From: Mesorhizobium tianshanense
Lineage (GTDB): Bacteria > Pseudomonadota > Alphaproteobacteria > Rhizobiales > Rhizobiaceae
Assembly: GCF_007830515.1 (NCBI RefSeq)
Contig: NZ_VLKT01000007.1
Location: 1-64,000 of the forward strand
DNA length: 64,000 nt
Direction of reading: 5' to 3'
Below the pieces are notes generated by a model. The model was not told where the DNA came from. It did no database searches and worked only from the letters and a program-made list of their open reading frames with translations. How positions within the stretch are numbered: position 1 is the first letter of the stretch; the number at the start of each line of letters is the position of its first letter. The translations under genes were made by a program, and so were the position numbers. This document shows positions 17,497 through 26,332 of the stretch, piece by piece.

Positions 17497-19104
17497 ATGC
17501 GGCGCCCCTTAGATTTCTTGCGCCGCTTGCGGCCGGCCGATGATTGCGGCCTGCCTTCCCAGCAAAACCCGCGATACAGATGGCTTCGCGGGCTGTCGGT
17601 TGCCGTTGTGGTCGCACTTGCGGCCTCGGCGCGGGCCGGCGCGCCCGAACCGGCGGGCCTCGCCACCAGCCGGACCGATCTGATGCCGAAGGATCTGGCG
17701 CGCGTCATCGCTATCACCCGGCCGACCAAGGATTTTTCCAAGCCCGAGCAGTTCGAGCCGATGCAGGGCGGCGCCGGCACGTCGCGGAAAGGCGTCAGCA
17801 AGGACGCCTTCTCGCAATCCTCCGCCAATCTTACTTTCGAGGAAGAGGGCACCTTCAAGCTCGGCAATGCCATTTTCCGCAAGAACTGGGTGTCGTCGCC
17901 GTCGTCGACGCAGGCATCGGACGGGCTCGGCCCGCTGTTCAACGAGCGCGCCTGCCAGAACTGCCATCTGAAGGACGGCCGCGGTCATCCGCCGATAGGC
18001 GATGGCGGCACCACCTCCATGTTCCTGCGGCTGGCGCGGCAGGCGAGCACCGAGGAGGAGAAGGCAGCGCTTGCCGACCGCAAGGTGCTCAATTTCCCCG
18101 ACCCGGTCTACGGCTCGCAATTGCAGGATCTGGCGGTTCCAGGCCTTCGGGGCGAAGGCAGGATGCGCGTCGACTATCAGGAGCAGAAAGTCGCGCTGCC
18201 GGACGGAACCGTGGTTTCGCTGCGCAAGCCGAGCTATTCGGTCGACGACCTTGCCAGCGGACCGCTCGATCCGCACACCACGCTGTCGCCGCGCATGACG
18301 CCGCCGATGATCGGCCTCGGCCTGGTCGAGCAGATCGCGCCGGCCGACATTCTCGCCCATGCCGATCCGGACGACCGTGATGGCGACGGCATTTCCGGCA
18401 GGCCCAACATCGTGCGCGACGGCAAGAGCGGCGAGCTGACGCTCGGCCGCTTCGGTTGGAAGGCGCAGACGCCCTCGATTCGCCAGCAAACGGCGGATGC
18501 ATTCGCCGGCGATATCGGCATTTCGACGCCGGAAGTGCCGAAACACTGGGGCGACTGCACCGCCGCCGAAAAGACATGTCTTGCCATGCCGAACGGCGTG
18601 CAGGAGCGTCTCGGCCCGGTCGAGGCGCCGTCGCCGGTCATGGACCTCGTCACCTTCTATTCGCAAAACCTCGCCGTTCCGGCGCGGCGCGACCTCGACA
18701 AACCCGATGTGCTGGCCGGCAAGAAACTGTTCTACGACATGGGCTGCATTTCCTGCCATACGCCGAAATTCGTCACCCGTCGCGGCACGCCCAACAAGGC
18801 GCAGGCCTTCCAGCTGATCTGGCCCTATTCCGACTTCCTGCTGCATGACATGGGGCCGGGCCTCGCCGACGGGCAGGCGGTGGGCGAGGCGACCGGCAGT
18901 GAATGGCGCACGCCGCCGCTGTGGGGCATCGGCCTTACCCAGACCGTCAACGGCAATAGCTTCTTCCTGCATGACGGGCGCGCGCGCACCTTGACCGAGG
19001 CGATCCTGTGGCATGGCGGCGAGGGGCAGGCCGCGCGCGACCGCTTTGCCGCCGCCGATGCGGCCGACCGCGACGCACTGGTCAAGTTCCTGGAGTCGTT
19101 TTGA
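17497..19104 (+). CDS. Di-heme oxidoreductase (DHOR/DUF1111 family), exported
   Basis: The 535-aa protein has an N-terminal signal region ('LRGLSVAVVVALAASARA') and two c-type haem sites: 'CQNCHLKDGRGH' (~residue 152) and 'CISCHTPKF' (~420). Further family marks are 'DPDDRDGDGISGRPN', 'HDMGPGLADG', 'EWRTPPLWGIGLTQTVNG' and 'FLHDGRARTLTEAILWHGGE'. This matches the so-called thiol oxidoreductase-like di-haem family distantly related to cytochrome c peroxidases. Members are frequently sandwiched between imelysin genes, as here; an iron redox step in the periplasm is inferred, not demonstrated. It begins 12 bp after bfr and its stop overlaps the next start (TGATG). Confidence 0.9.
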   Translation: MRRPLDFLRRLRPADDCGLPSQQNPRYRWLRGLSVAVVVALAASARAGAPEPAGLATSRTDLMPKDLARVIAITRPTKDFSKPEQFEPMQGGAGTSRKGVSKDAFSQSSANLTFEEEGTFKLGNAIFRKNWVSSPSSTQASDGLGPLFNERACQNCHLKDGRGHPPIGDGGTTSMFLRLARQASTEEEKAALADRKVLNFPDPVYGSQLQDLAVPGLRGEGRMRVDYQEQKVALPDGTVVSLRKPSYSVDDLASGPLDPHTTLSPRMTPPMIGLGLVEQIAPADILAHADPDDRDGDGISGRPNIVRDGKSGELTLGRFGWKAQTPSIRQQTADAFAGDIGISTPEVPKHWGDCTAAEKTCLAMPNGVQERLGPVEAPSPVMDLVTFYSQNLAVPARRDLDKPDVLAGKKLFYDMGCISCHTPKFVTRRGTPNKAQAFQLIWPYSDFLLHDMGPGLADGQAVGEATGSEWRTPPLWGIGLTQTVNGNSFFLHDGRARTLTEAILWHGGEGQAARDRFAAADAADRDALVKFLESF

Positions 19105-20285
19105 TGTCGAAGCGTCCAAGCAGGTTCCGCAAAAGTGTCCCACGGTTTTGCGGCAAGAACCTGCAACAAACAAAAGAATCCAAGCAGGCGTTCGTGGGCC
19201 AACCTACGAGTGCCTGCTTAGCGCTCGCTCTGGTTCTCCCGCTGGTCCTCGCCAGCGCTTTGCCGGCGTCCGCCGCGGTCAAGGCCTCCGACGTGATCCA
19301 GCGGGCGATCGACGGCTTTGTCCGCCCGGCCTATGCACGCCTGCATGATCATGCGGACAGCCTGACCAAGGCAATGCGCACGCTTTGCGACGCGCCCTCG
19401 CAGGAGCATCTCGATGCGGCGCGCGCCGAGTTTTCCGGCACCGTGGATGCCTGGTCGGTCGTGGAGATCATCCGCATCGGACCGATCACGCAGGACAACC
19501 GGCTGGAGCGCATGTTGTTTTGGCCGGACCGCAAGAGCATCGGCCTGAGGCAGGTGCAGGCGGCGCTGGCCAATAAGGATCAGACCGCCGCCGATCCGGC
19601 CCAGTTGGCGGCAAAGAGCGTCGCCATGCAAGGGCTTGGTGCGCTGGAATTCGCGCTTTACGGCGATGGCGCGGAAACGCTCGCCGGCAAGGGCGATCCC
19701 TATCGCTGCGCCTACGGCGCGGCCGTCGCCGGCAACATCGAGTCGATTGCCGCCGAGGTCAGTGACGCCTGGAGCAAACCCGACGGCTTTGCCGCGCTTT
19801 GGGCCAATCCGGGGCCGCAAAATGCGCTCTACCGCGACGGCACGGAAGCGGTGACCGAACTGGTCGGCGTCTTCATCAACGAGTTGGAAATGGTCCGCGA
19901 CGTGCGCCTGAAAGGCTTCCTGGGCAGCAATCCGGAAGCCGACAAGCCGAAACAGGCGATCTACTGGCGTTCGCAAAACACGACGCGCTCGCTGACCGGA
20001 AATCTTGCCGGCATGGATGCGCTGTTCCAGGCCTCGCAGCTTGGCGACGCGCTGTCGCCCGATGGACGCTGGATGGCGGAATCGATCCATATCCAGCTCG
20101 TCAACGGGGCCGCCGACGCCACGGCCGTCAGAGGTCCGATCGACAAGGCGCTCGCCGACCCGGCGCTGCGCCAGAAGCTCGACCACTTTTCGCTGGTGAC
20201 ATCCAGCCTGTCGACCCTGATCGGCACCAGACTGACCGCCGAATTCGGCCTGACCGCCGGCTTTTCGTCGCTGGACGGCGACTGA
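19104..20285 (+). CDS. Second imelysin-family protein, with palindromic repeat in its N-terminal coding region
   Basis: About 393 aa from ATG19104, which overlaps the upstream stop by one base. Residues ~40-60 form the hydrophobic signal segment ('LALALVLPLVLASALPASAA'). The mature part is imelysin-like: 'AIDGFVRPAYARLHDHADSLTKAM', 'WSVVEIIRIGPI', 'RMLFWPD', and 'AMQGLGALEFALYG', where the His of the GxHxxE motif is replaced. The first ~38 residues are unusual: most are encoded by two palindromes (19120-19164 and 19182-19219) that look like the intergenic repeats of this genome. GTG19194 would give a conventional signal peptide without the repeat-derived extension and is a serious alternative start. 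Probably works with the di-haem protein in periplasmic iron handling. Confidence 0.85.
   Translation: MSKRPSRFRKSVPRFCGKNLQQTKESKQAFVGQPTSACLALALVLPLVLASALPASAAVKASDVIQRAIDGFVRPAYARLHDHADSLTKAMRTLCDAPSQEHLDAARAEFSGTVDAWSVVEIIRIGPITQDNRLERMLFWPDRKSIGLRQVQAALANKDQTAADPAQLAAKSVAMQGLGALEFALYGDGAETLAGKGDPYRCAYGAAVAGNIESIAAEVSDAWSKPDGFAALWANPGPQNALYRDGTEAVTELVGVFINELEMVRDVRLKGFLGSNPEADKPKQAIYWRSQNTTRSLTGNLAGMDALFQASQLGDALSPDGRWMAESIHIQLVNGAADATAVRGPIDKALADPALRQKLDHFSLVTSSLSTLIGTRLTAEFGLTAGFSSLDGD
19120..19164. repeat. Palindromic repeat inside imelysin coding sequence
   Basis: The arms 'gcaggttccgcaaaag' and 'cggttttgcggcaagaacctgc' form a 45-bp imperfect palindrome. Its inner core (caaaagtg, then cggttttg) matches the intergenic repeats at 49524, 52653 and 55201. 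A 10-bp direct repeat 'tccaagcagg' occurs at 19115-19124 and 19179-19188, bracketing the element like a target duplication. Confidence 0.7.
19182..19219. repeat. Second palindrome at the imelysin N-terminus
   Basis: 'aagcaggcgttcgtggg' is answered by 'cctacgagtgcctgctt' with three mismatches, making a 38-bp imperfect hairpin directly after the first one. It overlaps the possible GTG19194 start and could fold over it in the mRNA. Confidence 0.6.
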
Positions 20286-20328
20286 GCATGATCCCAAAAA
20301 GTTGCAGACTTTTTGGAGAAGGTCATGC
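20286..20328. repeat. Palindromic repeat between imelysin and DUF1513 genes
   Basis: The 43-bp palindrome has arms 'gcatgatcccaaaaagt' and 'actttttggagaaggtcatgc'. It begins just after the imelysin stop and lies 15 bp before the DUF1513 start codon. It belongs to the same general family as the palindrome at 4468-4512 ('gatcat' ends, purine-rich arms). It could act as a stabilising or partial-terminator hairpin within the operon. Confidence 0.75.
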
Positions 20329-20343
20329 TCGAACGGAGATTGC

Positions 20344-21450
20344 ATGCGCACGCCGCTGATCGATCGCCGTGATTTCCTCAGGGCCGCTGGCGTCGGCTTT
20401 GCGGCGGCCATGGCGCCGTCCGCATGGGCGAAGACGCTTAGCACGGGCGCCGTCTTCGCCACCGCTTTCGTGAAGCGCGACGGCAGCTATGGCGCGGCCA
20501 TCCTGTCCGAGGCCGGCAAGGTCCTGCATGCCATCGACCTGCCTGCCCGCGGTCACGACGTCACCTTCGATCCGCTCTCGAAGCGCTCCGTGGTCTTTGC
20601 CAGGCAGCCCGGCACTTTCGCGGTGGTTTTCGACCACACCGGCCGCGACGAGCCGCTGACCATTGCCAGCGTCAGTGGACGGCATTTCTTCGGCCACGGC
20701 GTGTTCTCGACCGACGGTGCCCTGCTCTACGCCACCGAGAACGATTTCGACAATGCCGCTGGCGTGGTCGGCGTCTATGACGCGCGCGCGAAATTCAGGC
20801 GCGTCAGCGAGTTCCCGACCTACGGCATGGGTTCGCACGAGCTTCTGCTGCTGGATGACGGCAGGACGCTTGCCGTCGCCAATGGCGGCATCGAGACGCA
20901 TCCGGATTACGGCCGCGCCGAGCTCAACGTCGCGACGATGAAGCCTTCCTACGTGCTGGTCGACCGCCTCACCGGCGACCTCGTCGAAAAGCACGAACTG
21001 CCGCCGGCGCTGCACCAGCTTTCGATCCGTCACATGGATGCCGATGAATCCGGCGCGGTCTGGTTCGGTTGTCAGTACAGGGGGCCGGGCACCGATCGTC
21101 CGCTGCTGGTCGGCCGCGCCGCGCGCGGCAGGGATCTGCAGTTGCTCGACATGCCGCAGGACGTGCTTTCGGGTTTCAGGAACTACATCGGCTCGGTCGC
21201 CGCCAATACCGCCGCGGGCACCGTCGCCGTGTCCTCGCCGCAAGGCAACTCGCTTGCGGTGATCGATGCGGCCAGCGGCCGGATCGTCGCCACCAGCGCA
21301 CTGGCCGAGGTCTGTGGCGTGGCGCCTGAGGGGACGAGCTTCATGGCGACGACGGGCACCGGCGAAATCGTCGAAGCGGGCGGCGCGGCACGGTCCGAAC
21401 CCGACTATGTCTGGGACAATCACATGCTGCGCATCGAGCCGGCCGGATAA
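20344..21450 (+). CDS. DUF1513 family protein with Tat signal
   Basis: The 368-aa protein starts with a twin-arginine signal ('DRRDFLRAAGVGFAAAMAPSAWA'), so it is exported folded, probably with cofactor or metal. The rest resembles a beta-propeller of the DUF1513 family: repeated strand motifs such as 'ATAFVKRDGSYGAAILSEAGKVL', 'GHGVFSTDGALLYATENDFDNA', 'LDDGRTLAVANGGI', 'SGAVWFGCQYRG'. Members are consistently found with imelysin and di-haem genes, but their biochemical role is unknown. ATG20344 has 'acggag' upstream and starts right before the Tat motif. It is the last gene of the iron operon. Confidence 0.88.
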   Translation: MRTPLIDRRDFLRAAGVGFAAAMAPSAWAKTLSTGAVFATAFVKRDGSYGAAILSEAGKVLHAIDLPARGHDVTFDPLSKRSVVFARQPGTFAVVFDHTGRDEPLTIASVSGRHFFGHGVFSTDGALLYATENDFDNAAGVVGVYDARAKFRRVSEFPTYGMGSHELLLLDDGRTLAVANGGIETHPDYGRAELNVATMKPSYVLVDRLTGDLVEKHELPPALHQLSIRHMDADESGAVWFGCQYRGPGTDRPLLVGRAARGRDLQLLDMPQDVLSGFRNYIGSVAANTAAGTVAVSSPQGNSLAVIDAASGRIVATSALAEVCGVAPEGTSFMATTGTGEIVEAGGAARSEPDYVWDNHMLRIEPAG

Positions 21451-21624
21451 GTGCACCCGGCATGTTCACCAACGGCTACGTTCGCTAGAACTTACCGTCT
21501 TCAGGCGAAGCGAAGCCGCCAAACGATTTATGCATTATCCCCTTGCGGCGATGAGCCATGGCGGGCACAGGGAATTTGTTTTTCAAACCCCTGTACCCGA
21601 GCGGGTGCTTCAACCGGTCGCCTC

Positions 21625-22329
21625 ATGAAGTTGCTTGCCATCGACTGTGCCGCCAATCTCTGCGCCGCTTGTGTCTACGATACAGTGGCCGGGAAAGAGC
21701 TCGGCCGCTCGGTGCTCGATCTCGGCAAGGGCCATGCCGAGCATTTGATGGCCGTGATCGAAGAGGCGATGAAGACCGGCGGGACCGACTATGCCGGCCT
21801 CGGCGTCATTGCTGTCTCCACCGGCCCGGGCTCGTTCACCGGCCTGCGCGTCGGCGTCTCGGCGGCGCGGGGCCTGGCGTTGGCGCTGAAAATCCCGGCA
21901 ATCGGGGTGACGACTCTGAAAGCCCTGGCAGCGCAAGCGAGAGAGACATTTCCCGGCCGCGCCGTGCTGGCCGCGCTCGACGCCGGTCGTGAGGAAATCC
22001 AGGCAGCATTTTACGACGAAGTGTCGGTTCTGCGTTATGGTCCGGCCGTGACAACGCTTTCGCAAGCCGCCGCCATGGCGGCGGATAGTTCTCCGGTTCT
22101 TGCCGGCACGGCGGCAACGCAAATCGCCGCCTCGGCCGGTCGCGCCTTCGACATCGGCCCGACAAGTGCCACGGCCGACATCGCCGTCTATGCCCGGCTG
22201 GCCGCCGCCCAAGGTTCCGGTAAAAAGGGTGAAGGCGAAAAGCCGAAACCGCTCTATCTGCGCGGCGCGGACGCCAAGCCGCAGGCGGGCTTTATCCTGT
22301 CCAGGAAGAAAGCCGGGAAGAAAAACTGA
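21625..22329 (+). CDS. tsaB: tRNA threonylcarbamoyladenosine biosynthesis protein TsaB
   Basis: The 234-aa protein has the ASKHA-type N-terminus 'MKLLAIDCAANLCAACVYD', then 'GHAEHLMAVIEEAM' and 'STGPGSFTGLRVGVSAARGLALAL', all diagnostic for TsaB. TsaB is the inactive paralogue that dimerises with TsaD in making t6A37 on ANN-decoding tRNAs. The long frame upstream of ATG21625 is an intergenic extension with no homology. The stop overlaps rimI's start (TGATG), the usual tsaB-rimI pairing. Confidence 0.95.
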   Translation: MKLLAIDCAANLCAACVYDTVAGKELGRSVLDLGKGHAEHLMAVIEEAMKTGGTDYAGLGVIAVSTGPGSFTGLRVGVSAARGLALALKIPAIGVTTLKALAAQARETFPGRAVLAALDAGREEIQAAFYDEVSVLRYGPAVTTLSQAAAMAADSSPVLAGTAATQIAASAGRAFDIGPTSATADIAVYARLAAAQGSGKKGEGEKPKPLYLRGADAKPQAGFILSRKKAGKKN

Positions 22330-22823
22330 TGCGCATTCCTTTCCTCCAGCCACGCCGCAGGGACTATGCGCTCGAGCCGCTGACGATTGCCGACAGTTCG
22401 GCCATGTCGGTGCTGCATCGCGAGGATTTTGTGCGGCCGTGGACCGATGGCGAATTCGCTGCATTGCTCGAGCAGGACACGGTGTTCGGCTATGCCGCGC
22501 GCGAGACCGGACAGGGCGCCAAGCCGCCGGTCGGCTTCGTGCTGGCGCGCCTGGCGGCCGGCGAAGGCGAGATCCTGACTGTCGCGGTGGCGCGCTCCCA
22601 TCGCCGCCAGGGGCTGGGCTGGCAATTGATGGACGCGGTGCTGCGCGAACTGCACGCGCAACGCGCCGAGGCGCTTTTCCTCGAGGTCGACGAGACGAAC
22701 ATAGCTGCGATCGCACTCTATCGGCGGCTGGGATTCCGCGAGGTCGGCAAGCGCCCCAACTATTACAGGTCGCCGGAGCACAGCCCGACCGGCGCGCTTG
22801 TCATGCGCCGCGATCTTCGCTAG
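22329..22823 (+). CDS. rimI: Ribosomal protein S18 alanine N-acetyltransferase-like GNAT protein
   Basis: The 164-aa GNAT protein carries the acetyl-CoA loop 'VARSHRRQGLGWQLMDAVL' (R-x-x-G-x-G/A type). 'LFLEVDETNIAAIALYRRLGFREVGKRPNYY' is the RimI-type C-terminal signature. In E. coli RimI acetylates the N-terminal Ala of S18. Coupling to tsaB is the standard context. N-terminal 'PLTIADSSAMSVLHREDFVRPWTDGEF' fits alphaproteobacterial RimI. Confidence 0.92.
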   Translation: MRIPFLQPRRRDYALEPLTIADSSAMSVLHREDFVRPWTDGEFAALLEQDTVFGYAARETGQGAKPPVGFVLARLAAGEGEILTVAVARSHRRQGLGWQLMDAVLRELHAQRAEALFLEVDETNIAAIALYRRLGFREVGKRPNYYRSPEHSPTGALVMRRDLR

Positions 22824-22850
22824 CCAGAGCGCGGGCAGGGCCACGAGCGG

Positions 22851-23651
22851 ATGATCGGAAAAATCAGGATTTTCCTGGCGCTGGGCCTCGTTGTCGGCGG
22901 CTCATTGATCCTCGTGCCGTTGCAGATACTGTCAATGAGGACCGGGCTCTGGCGCGAGACGTTCATCTTGAAGATCTGGCACCGGCTGATCGTCAGGGCA
23001 TTGGGCATGCGCATCCATGTCAAGGGGACCTTGTCCGGCCAGCGCCCTCTATTGGTCGCGTCGAACCACATCTCCTGGACCGACATCATGGTGCTGGGGT
23101 CCATGGTCGACGTGAAGTTTATCGCCAGGGCTGATATGGCCGGCTGGCCGTTGATCGGCATGCTGTCGAAGCTGCAGCGCACCGTCTTCATCGAACGCGA
23201 GCGCAAGCGCACGTCGGGCGACCAGGCGACCGAGATCGCCAACCGCATGGCCAAGGGCGACGCCATGGTGCTGTTCGCCGAAGGCTCGACCGGCGACGGC
23301 AACATGATCCTGCCGTTCAAGAGCACGCTGTTCGGCGCCGCCTCGATGGCGATTTCGGAAGGGGCGGCCGAAACAGTCTTCATCCAGCCGGTGGCGATCG
23401 TCTACACGCGCCTGCATGGCGTGCCGCTCGGCCGCAGGCACCGGCCGATTGCCGCCTGGATCGGTGACGAGGATCTGGTGCCGCATCTCAAGGTCCTGAT
23501 GGCGGAAGGCGGGCTCGATGTCGAAGTGCATTTCGGCGAGCCGGTCGCCTTTTCCAAGGGCTCCAGCCGCAAGGAAACGGCAAGGCTGATGGAAAGTCAG
23601 GTGCGTGACATGGTGCGGGCGGCGCTCGCCGATCCGCGTCCGAGCCGGTAG
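22851..23651 (+). CDS. plsC: 1-acyl-sn-glycerol-3-phosphate acyltransferase
   Basis: The 266-aa protein starts with a membrane segment ('IFLALGLVVGGSLILVPLQIL') and carries the acyltransferase motifs NHxxxxD ('SNHISWTDI'), 'RADMAGWPLIGML', 'FIERERKRT' and 'LFAEGSTGDG'. This enzyme acylates lysophosphatidic acid to phosphatidic acid in phospholipid synthesis; ornithine-lipid OlsA enzymes look similar and are an alternative. It lies 27 bp after rimI. I recall a Fur/Mur gene at this spot in some rhizobia; none is present here. Confidence 0.9.
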   Translation: MIGKIRIFLALGLVVGGSLILVPLQILSMRTGLWRETFILKIWHRLIVRALGMRIHVKGTLSGQRPLLVASNHISWTDIMVLGSMVDVKFIARADMAGWPLIGMLSKLQRTVFIERERKRTSGDQATEIANRMAKGDAMVLFAEGSTGDGNMILPFKSTLFGAASMAISEGAAETVFIQPVAIVYTRLHGVPLGRRHRPIAAWIGDEDLVPHLKVLMAEGGLDVEVHFGEPVAFSKGSSRKETARLMESQVRDMVRAALADPRPSR

Positions 23652-23680
23652 ACCGGAAAGGCTCATGCACAAAATCAAGT

Positions 23681-23726
23681 GCTACAGCGTCCTTTGCGTC
23701 CAAGAGGACGCGCGGCGCTGTAGAGC
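23681..23726. repeat. Palindromic repeat ('ctacagcg' family)
   Basis: The arms 'gctacagcgtcctttgcgtcc' and 'ggacgcgcggcgctgtag' pair around a short loop. The element is 30 bp after the plsC stop and 45 bp before miaB. A second copy occurs at 48238-48282 in the fab operon. As RNA it could serve as a transcript-end hairpin. Confidence 0.8.
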
Positions 23727-23771
23727 AGAATCGGCTGTTTTTTGTCAGGGAAAGGCGTTAGAAGCCGCCGG

Positions 23772-25181
23772 ATGGAACTGAACACGATAGAACGGGACGA
23801 CATCGAACGTGCGGCCGAAACTGCGGTTGCGCCGTCTGCCGCGACGAGGAAGGTCTTCGTCAAGACCTATGGCTGCCAGATGAACGTCTACGATTCGCAG
23901 CGTATGACCGATGCGCTGGCCGCCGACGGCTATGTCGCGACGGACGCCATCGGCGAGGCCGATCTGGTGCTGCTCAACACCTGCCATATCCGTGAGAAGG
24001 CGGCGGAAAAGGTCTATTCCGAACTCGGCCGCATTCGTGAGATGAAGGCCGAACGGGCTCAGGCCGGCCGCGAGATGCTGGTCGGTGTCGCCGGCTGCGT
24101 GGCGCAGGCCGAGGGGTCCGAGATCATCCGCCGCTCGCCGGCCGTCGATCTGGTTATCGGCCCGCAAACCTATCACCGGCTTCCGCATGTGCTGGCACGG
24201 GTGCGCGGCGGCGAAAAGATCGTCGAGACCGACTATGCCGTCGAGGACAAGTTCGATCACCTGCCCCGGCCCAAACGCGCCGAGATCATCAAGCGCGGCG
24301 TCACCGCGTTCCTGACCGTGCAGGAAGGCTGCGACAAGTTCTGCACCTTCTGCGTTGTGCCCTATACGAGAGGCTCGGAAGTGTCGCGGCCGGTGGCGCA
24401 GATCGTCGCCGAGGCCGAGCGGCTGGCGCAAGCCGGCGTACGCGAGGTGACGCTGCTCGGCCAGAACGTCAATGCCTGGCATGGCCAAGGCGAAAACGGC
24501 GATGAATGGGGCCTTGGCCGCCTGCTGTTCCGGTTGGCCGAGATCCCCGGGCTTTCGCGGCTGCGCTACACCACCAGCCACCCGCGCGATATGGACGACG
24601 AACTGATCGCTGCCCACCGCGACCTGCCGGCACTGATGCCCTATCTGCATCTGCCGGTGCAATCGGGTTCGGACCGTATCCTCAAGGCGATGAACCGCAG
24701 GCATACGGCAAAGGACTATCTGACGCTGCTCGACCGGATACGCGCCGCGCGGGGCGATATTGCGCTTTCGGGCGACTTCATCGTCGGCTTTCCCGGCGAG
24801 ACGGAAGCGGATTTCGAGGCGACGATGGAGCTTGTCCGCCAGGTGAATTATGCTTCGGCCTTCTCGTTCAAATATTCGCCGCGCCCCGGCACGCCGGGCG
24901 CCGAGATGGCCGATCATGTGCCGGAAGCCGTCAAGGACGAGCGCCTGCAGCGGCTGCAGGCGCTGTTGCTGAAGCAACAGCAGGATTTCGGCGCGAACCT
25001 GGTCGGCAGCACCATCGACACGCTGATCGAGAAGCCCGGTCGTCAGGCCGGTCAGAAGGTCGGCCGCTCGCCATGGCTGCAGCCGGTTATTGTTGATGAA
25101 AAGGCCGGCGAAATCGGTGAGATTATCCAGGTACGAATCACGAAGACGGGTTACAACAGCCTGTTCGCCGAATTGGCCTGA
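23772..25181 (+). CDS. miaB: tRNA-2-methylthio-N6-dimethylallyladenosine synthase
   Basis: The 469-aa radical-SAM methylthiotransferase carries three N-terminal cluster cysteines ('[14 protein letters not shown]', '[15 protein letters not shown]', '[11 protein letters not shown]'). The radical SAM motif C-x3-C-x2-C is in '[18 protein letters not shown]' (~190), followed by '[20 protein letters not shown]' and '[10 protein letters not shown]', and a C-terminal TRAM domain. It adds the 2-methylthio group to i6A37 of tRNAs reading UNN codons. ATG23772 is preferred; TTG23742 is a weaker upstream option. It heads the compact miaB-phoH-ybeY-corC run. Confidence 0.95.
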   Translation: MELNTIERDDIERAAETAVAPSAATRKVFVKTYGCQMNVYDSQRMTDALAADGYVATDAIGEADLVLLNTCHIREKAAEKVYSELGRIREMKAERAQAGREMLVGVAGCVAQAEGSEIIRRSPAVDLVIGPQTYHRLPHVLARVRGGEKIVETDYAVEDKFDHLPRPKRAEIIKRGVTAFLTVQEGCDKFCTFCVVPYTRGSEVSRPVAQIVAEAERLAQAGVREVTLLGQNVNAWHGQGENGDEWGLGRLLFRLAEIPGLSRLRYTTSHPRDMDDELIAAHRDLPALMPYLHLPVQSGSDRILKAMNRRHTAKDYLTLLDRIRAARGDIALSGDFIVGFPGETEADFEATMELVRQVNYASAFSFKYSPRPGTPGAEMADHVPEAVKDERLQRLQALLLKQQQDFGANLVGSTIDTLIEKPGRQAGQKVGRSPWLQPVIVDEKAGEIGEIIQVRITKTGYNSLFAELA

Positions 25182-25207
25182 AGGTCTCGGCAGATGAGGA
25201 GAGACGG

Positions 25208-26257
25208 TTGAGCGCTGCGGAAGTGAAGAACCTGCCCCAGAATCCACAATCTGGGGCCTCGGATATGGCGCACATCGTTCTGACTTTCGACAACAACAAG
25301 CTTGCTAGCGCCCTTTATGGCCAGTTCGACGAGAATCTGGCCAGGCTCGAGCAGAAGCTCGGCGTCGATATCCGCTCGCGCGGCAACCAACTGACCATCA
25401 AGGGGGCCGCCTCGGCCGCCGAGCAGGCGCGCCGCGCCCTGGACAATCTCTACGGCATTCTCCAGAAAGGCGCCGATATCGGCCAGTCGGACGTCGACGG
25501 CGCCGTGCGCATGGCGATCGCCGCCGACGACCAACTGACGCTGCCGACGCTGGAGCGCAAGGGTAAGGTGTCCGCCGCCCAGATATCGACGCGCAAGAAG
25601 ACGATCTATGCCCGCTCGCTCAACCAGGACGCCTATATGCGCGCGCTGGAGCGGTCCGAACTCGTCTTCGGCATCGGCCCGGCCGGCACGGGAAAAACCT
25701 TCCTGGCGGTGGCGCATGCGGCGATGCTGCTCGAACGCGGCATGGTCGAGCGCATCGTATTGTCGCGACCGGCCGTCGAGGCAGGCGAGCGGCTTGGTTT
25801 CCTGCCCGGCGACATGAAGGAGAAGGTCGATCCCTATCTGCGGCCGCTTTACGATGCGCTTTACGAGATGATGCCCGCCGACAAGGTCGAGCGGGCGATT
25901 GCCGCCGAAGTGATCGAAATCGCGCCGCTGGCCTTCATGCGCGGCCGCACGCTGGCGCATGCCGCCGTCATCCTCGACGAGGCGCAGAACACCACGCCGA
26001 TGCAGATGAAGATGTTCCTGACCCGACTTGGTGAGAACTCGCGCATGATCGTCACCGGCGATCCGACCCAGATCGACCTGCCGCAAAACACCAAATCCGG
26101 TCTGGTCGAGGCGCTCAGGATACTCGACGGCGTCACCGGCATGGTGACGGTCCGCTTCAACGAGGGCGACGTCGTCAGGCACCCGCTGGTCGCCGAGATC
26201 GTCAAGGCCTACGACCGCGACGGCAAGCTGGCCCGGGGCCTGGACGCCGAAGGCTAG
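25208..26257 (+). CDS. PhoH-like ATPase
   Basis: The 349-aa protein has a KH-like N-terminal region ('LEQKLGVDIRSRGNQLTIKGAASAAEQARRAL'). The PhoH P-loop domain follows: Walker A 'GPAGTGKTFLAVAHAA' (~155), 'VLSRPAVEAGERLGFLPGD', Walker B 'VILDEAQNTTPMQMKMFLTRLG' and 'VTGDPTQIDLP'. This is the YbeZ type, which pairs with YbeY in rRNA/RNA metabolism. The start is TTG25208, chosen because 'gaggagag' sits 5-10 nt upstream and the downstream ATG would remove conserved residues. It sits 26 bp after miaB. Confidence 0.93.
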   Translation: MSAAEVKNLPQNPQSGASDMAHIVLTFDNNKLASALYGQFDENLARLEQKLGVDIRSRGNQLTIKGAASAAEQARRALDNLYGILQKGADIGQSDVDGAVRMAIAADDQLTLPTLERKGKVSAAQISTRKKTIYARSLNQDAYMRALERSELVFGIGPAGTGKTFLAVAHAAMLLERGMVERIVLSRPAVEAGERLGFLPGDMKEKVDPYLRPLYDALYEMMPADKVERAIAAEVIEIAPLAFMRGRTLAHAAVILDEAQNTTPMQMKMFLTRLGENSRMIVTGDPTQIDLPQNTKSGLVEALRILDGVTGMVTVRFNEGDVVRHPLVAEIVKAYDRDGKLARGLDAEG

Positions 26258-26332
26258 ATGCCCAAACGAAAGATAGAGCGGCGGCACGGCACGATGCCAA
26301 AGTCGGCCGCTCCAGTATGACGATGCGGCCTC

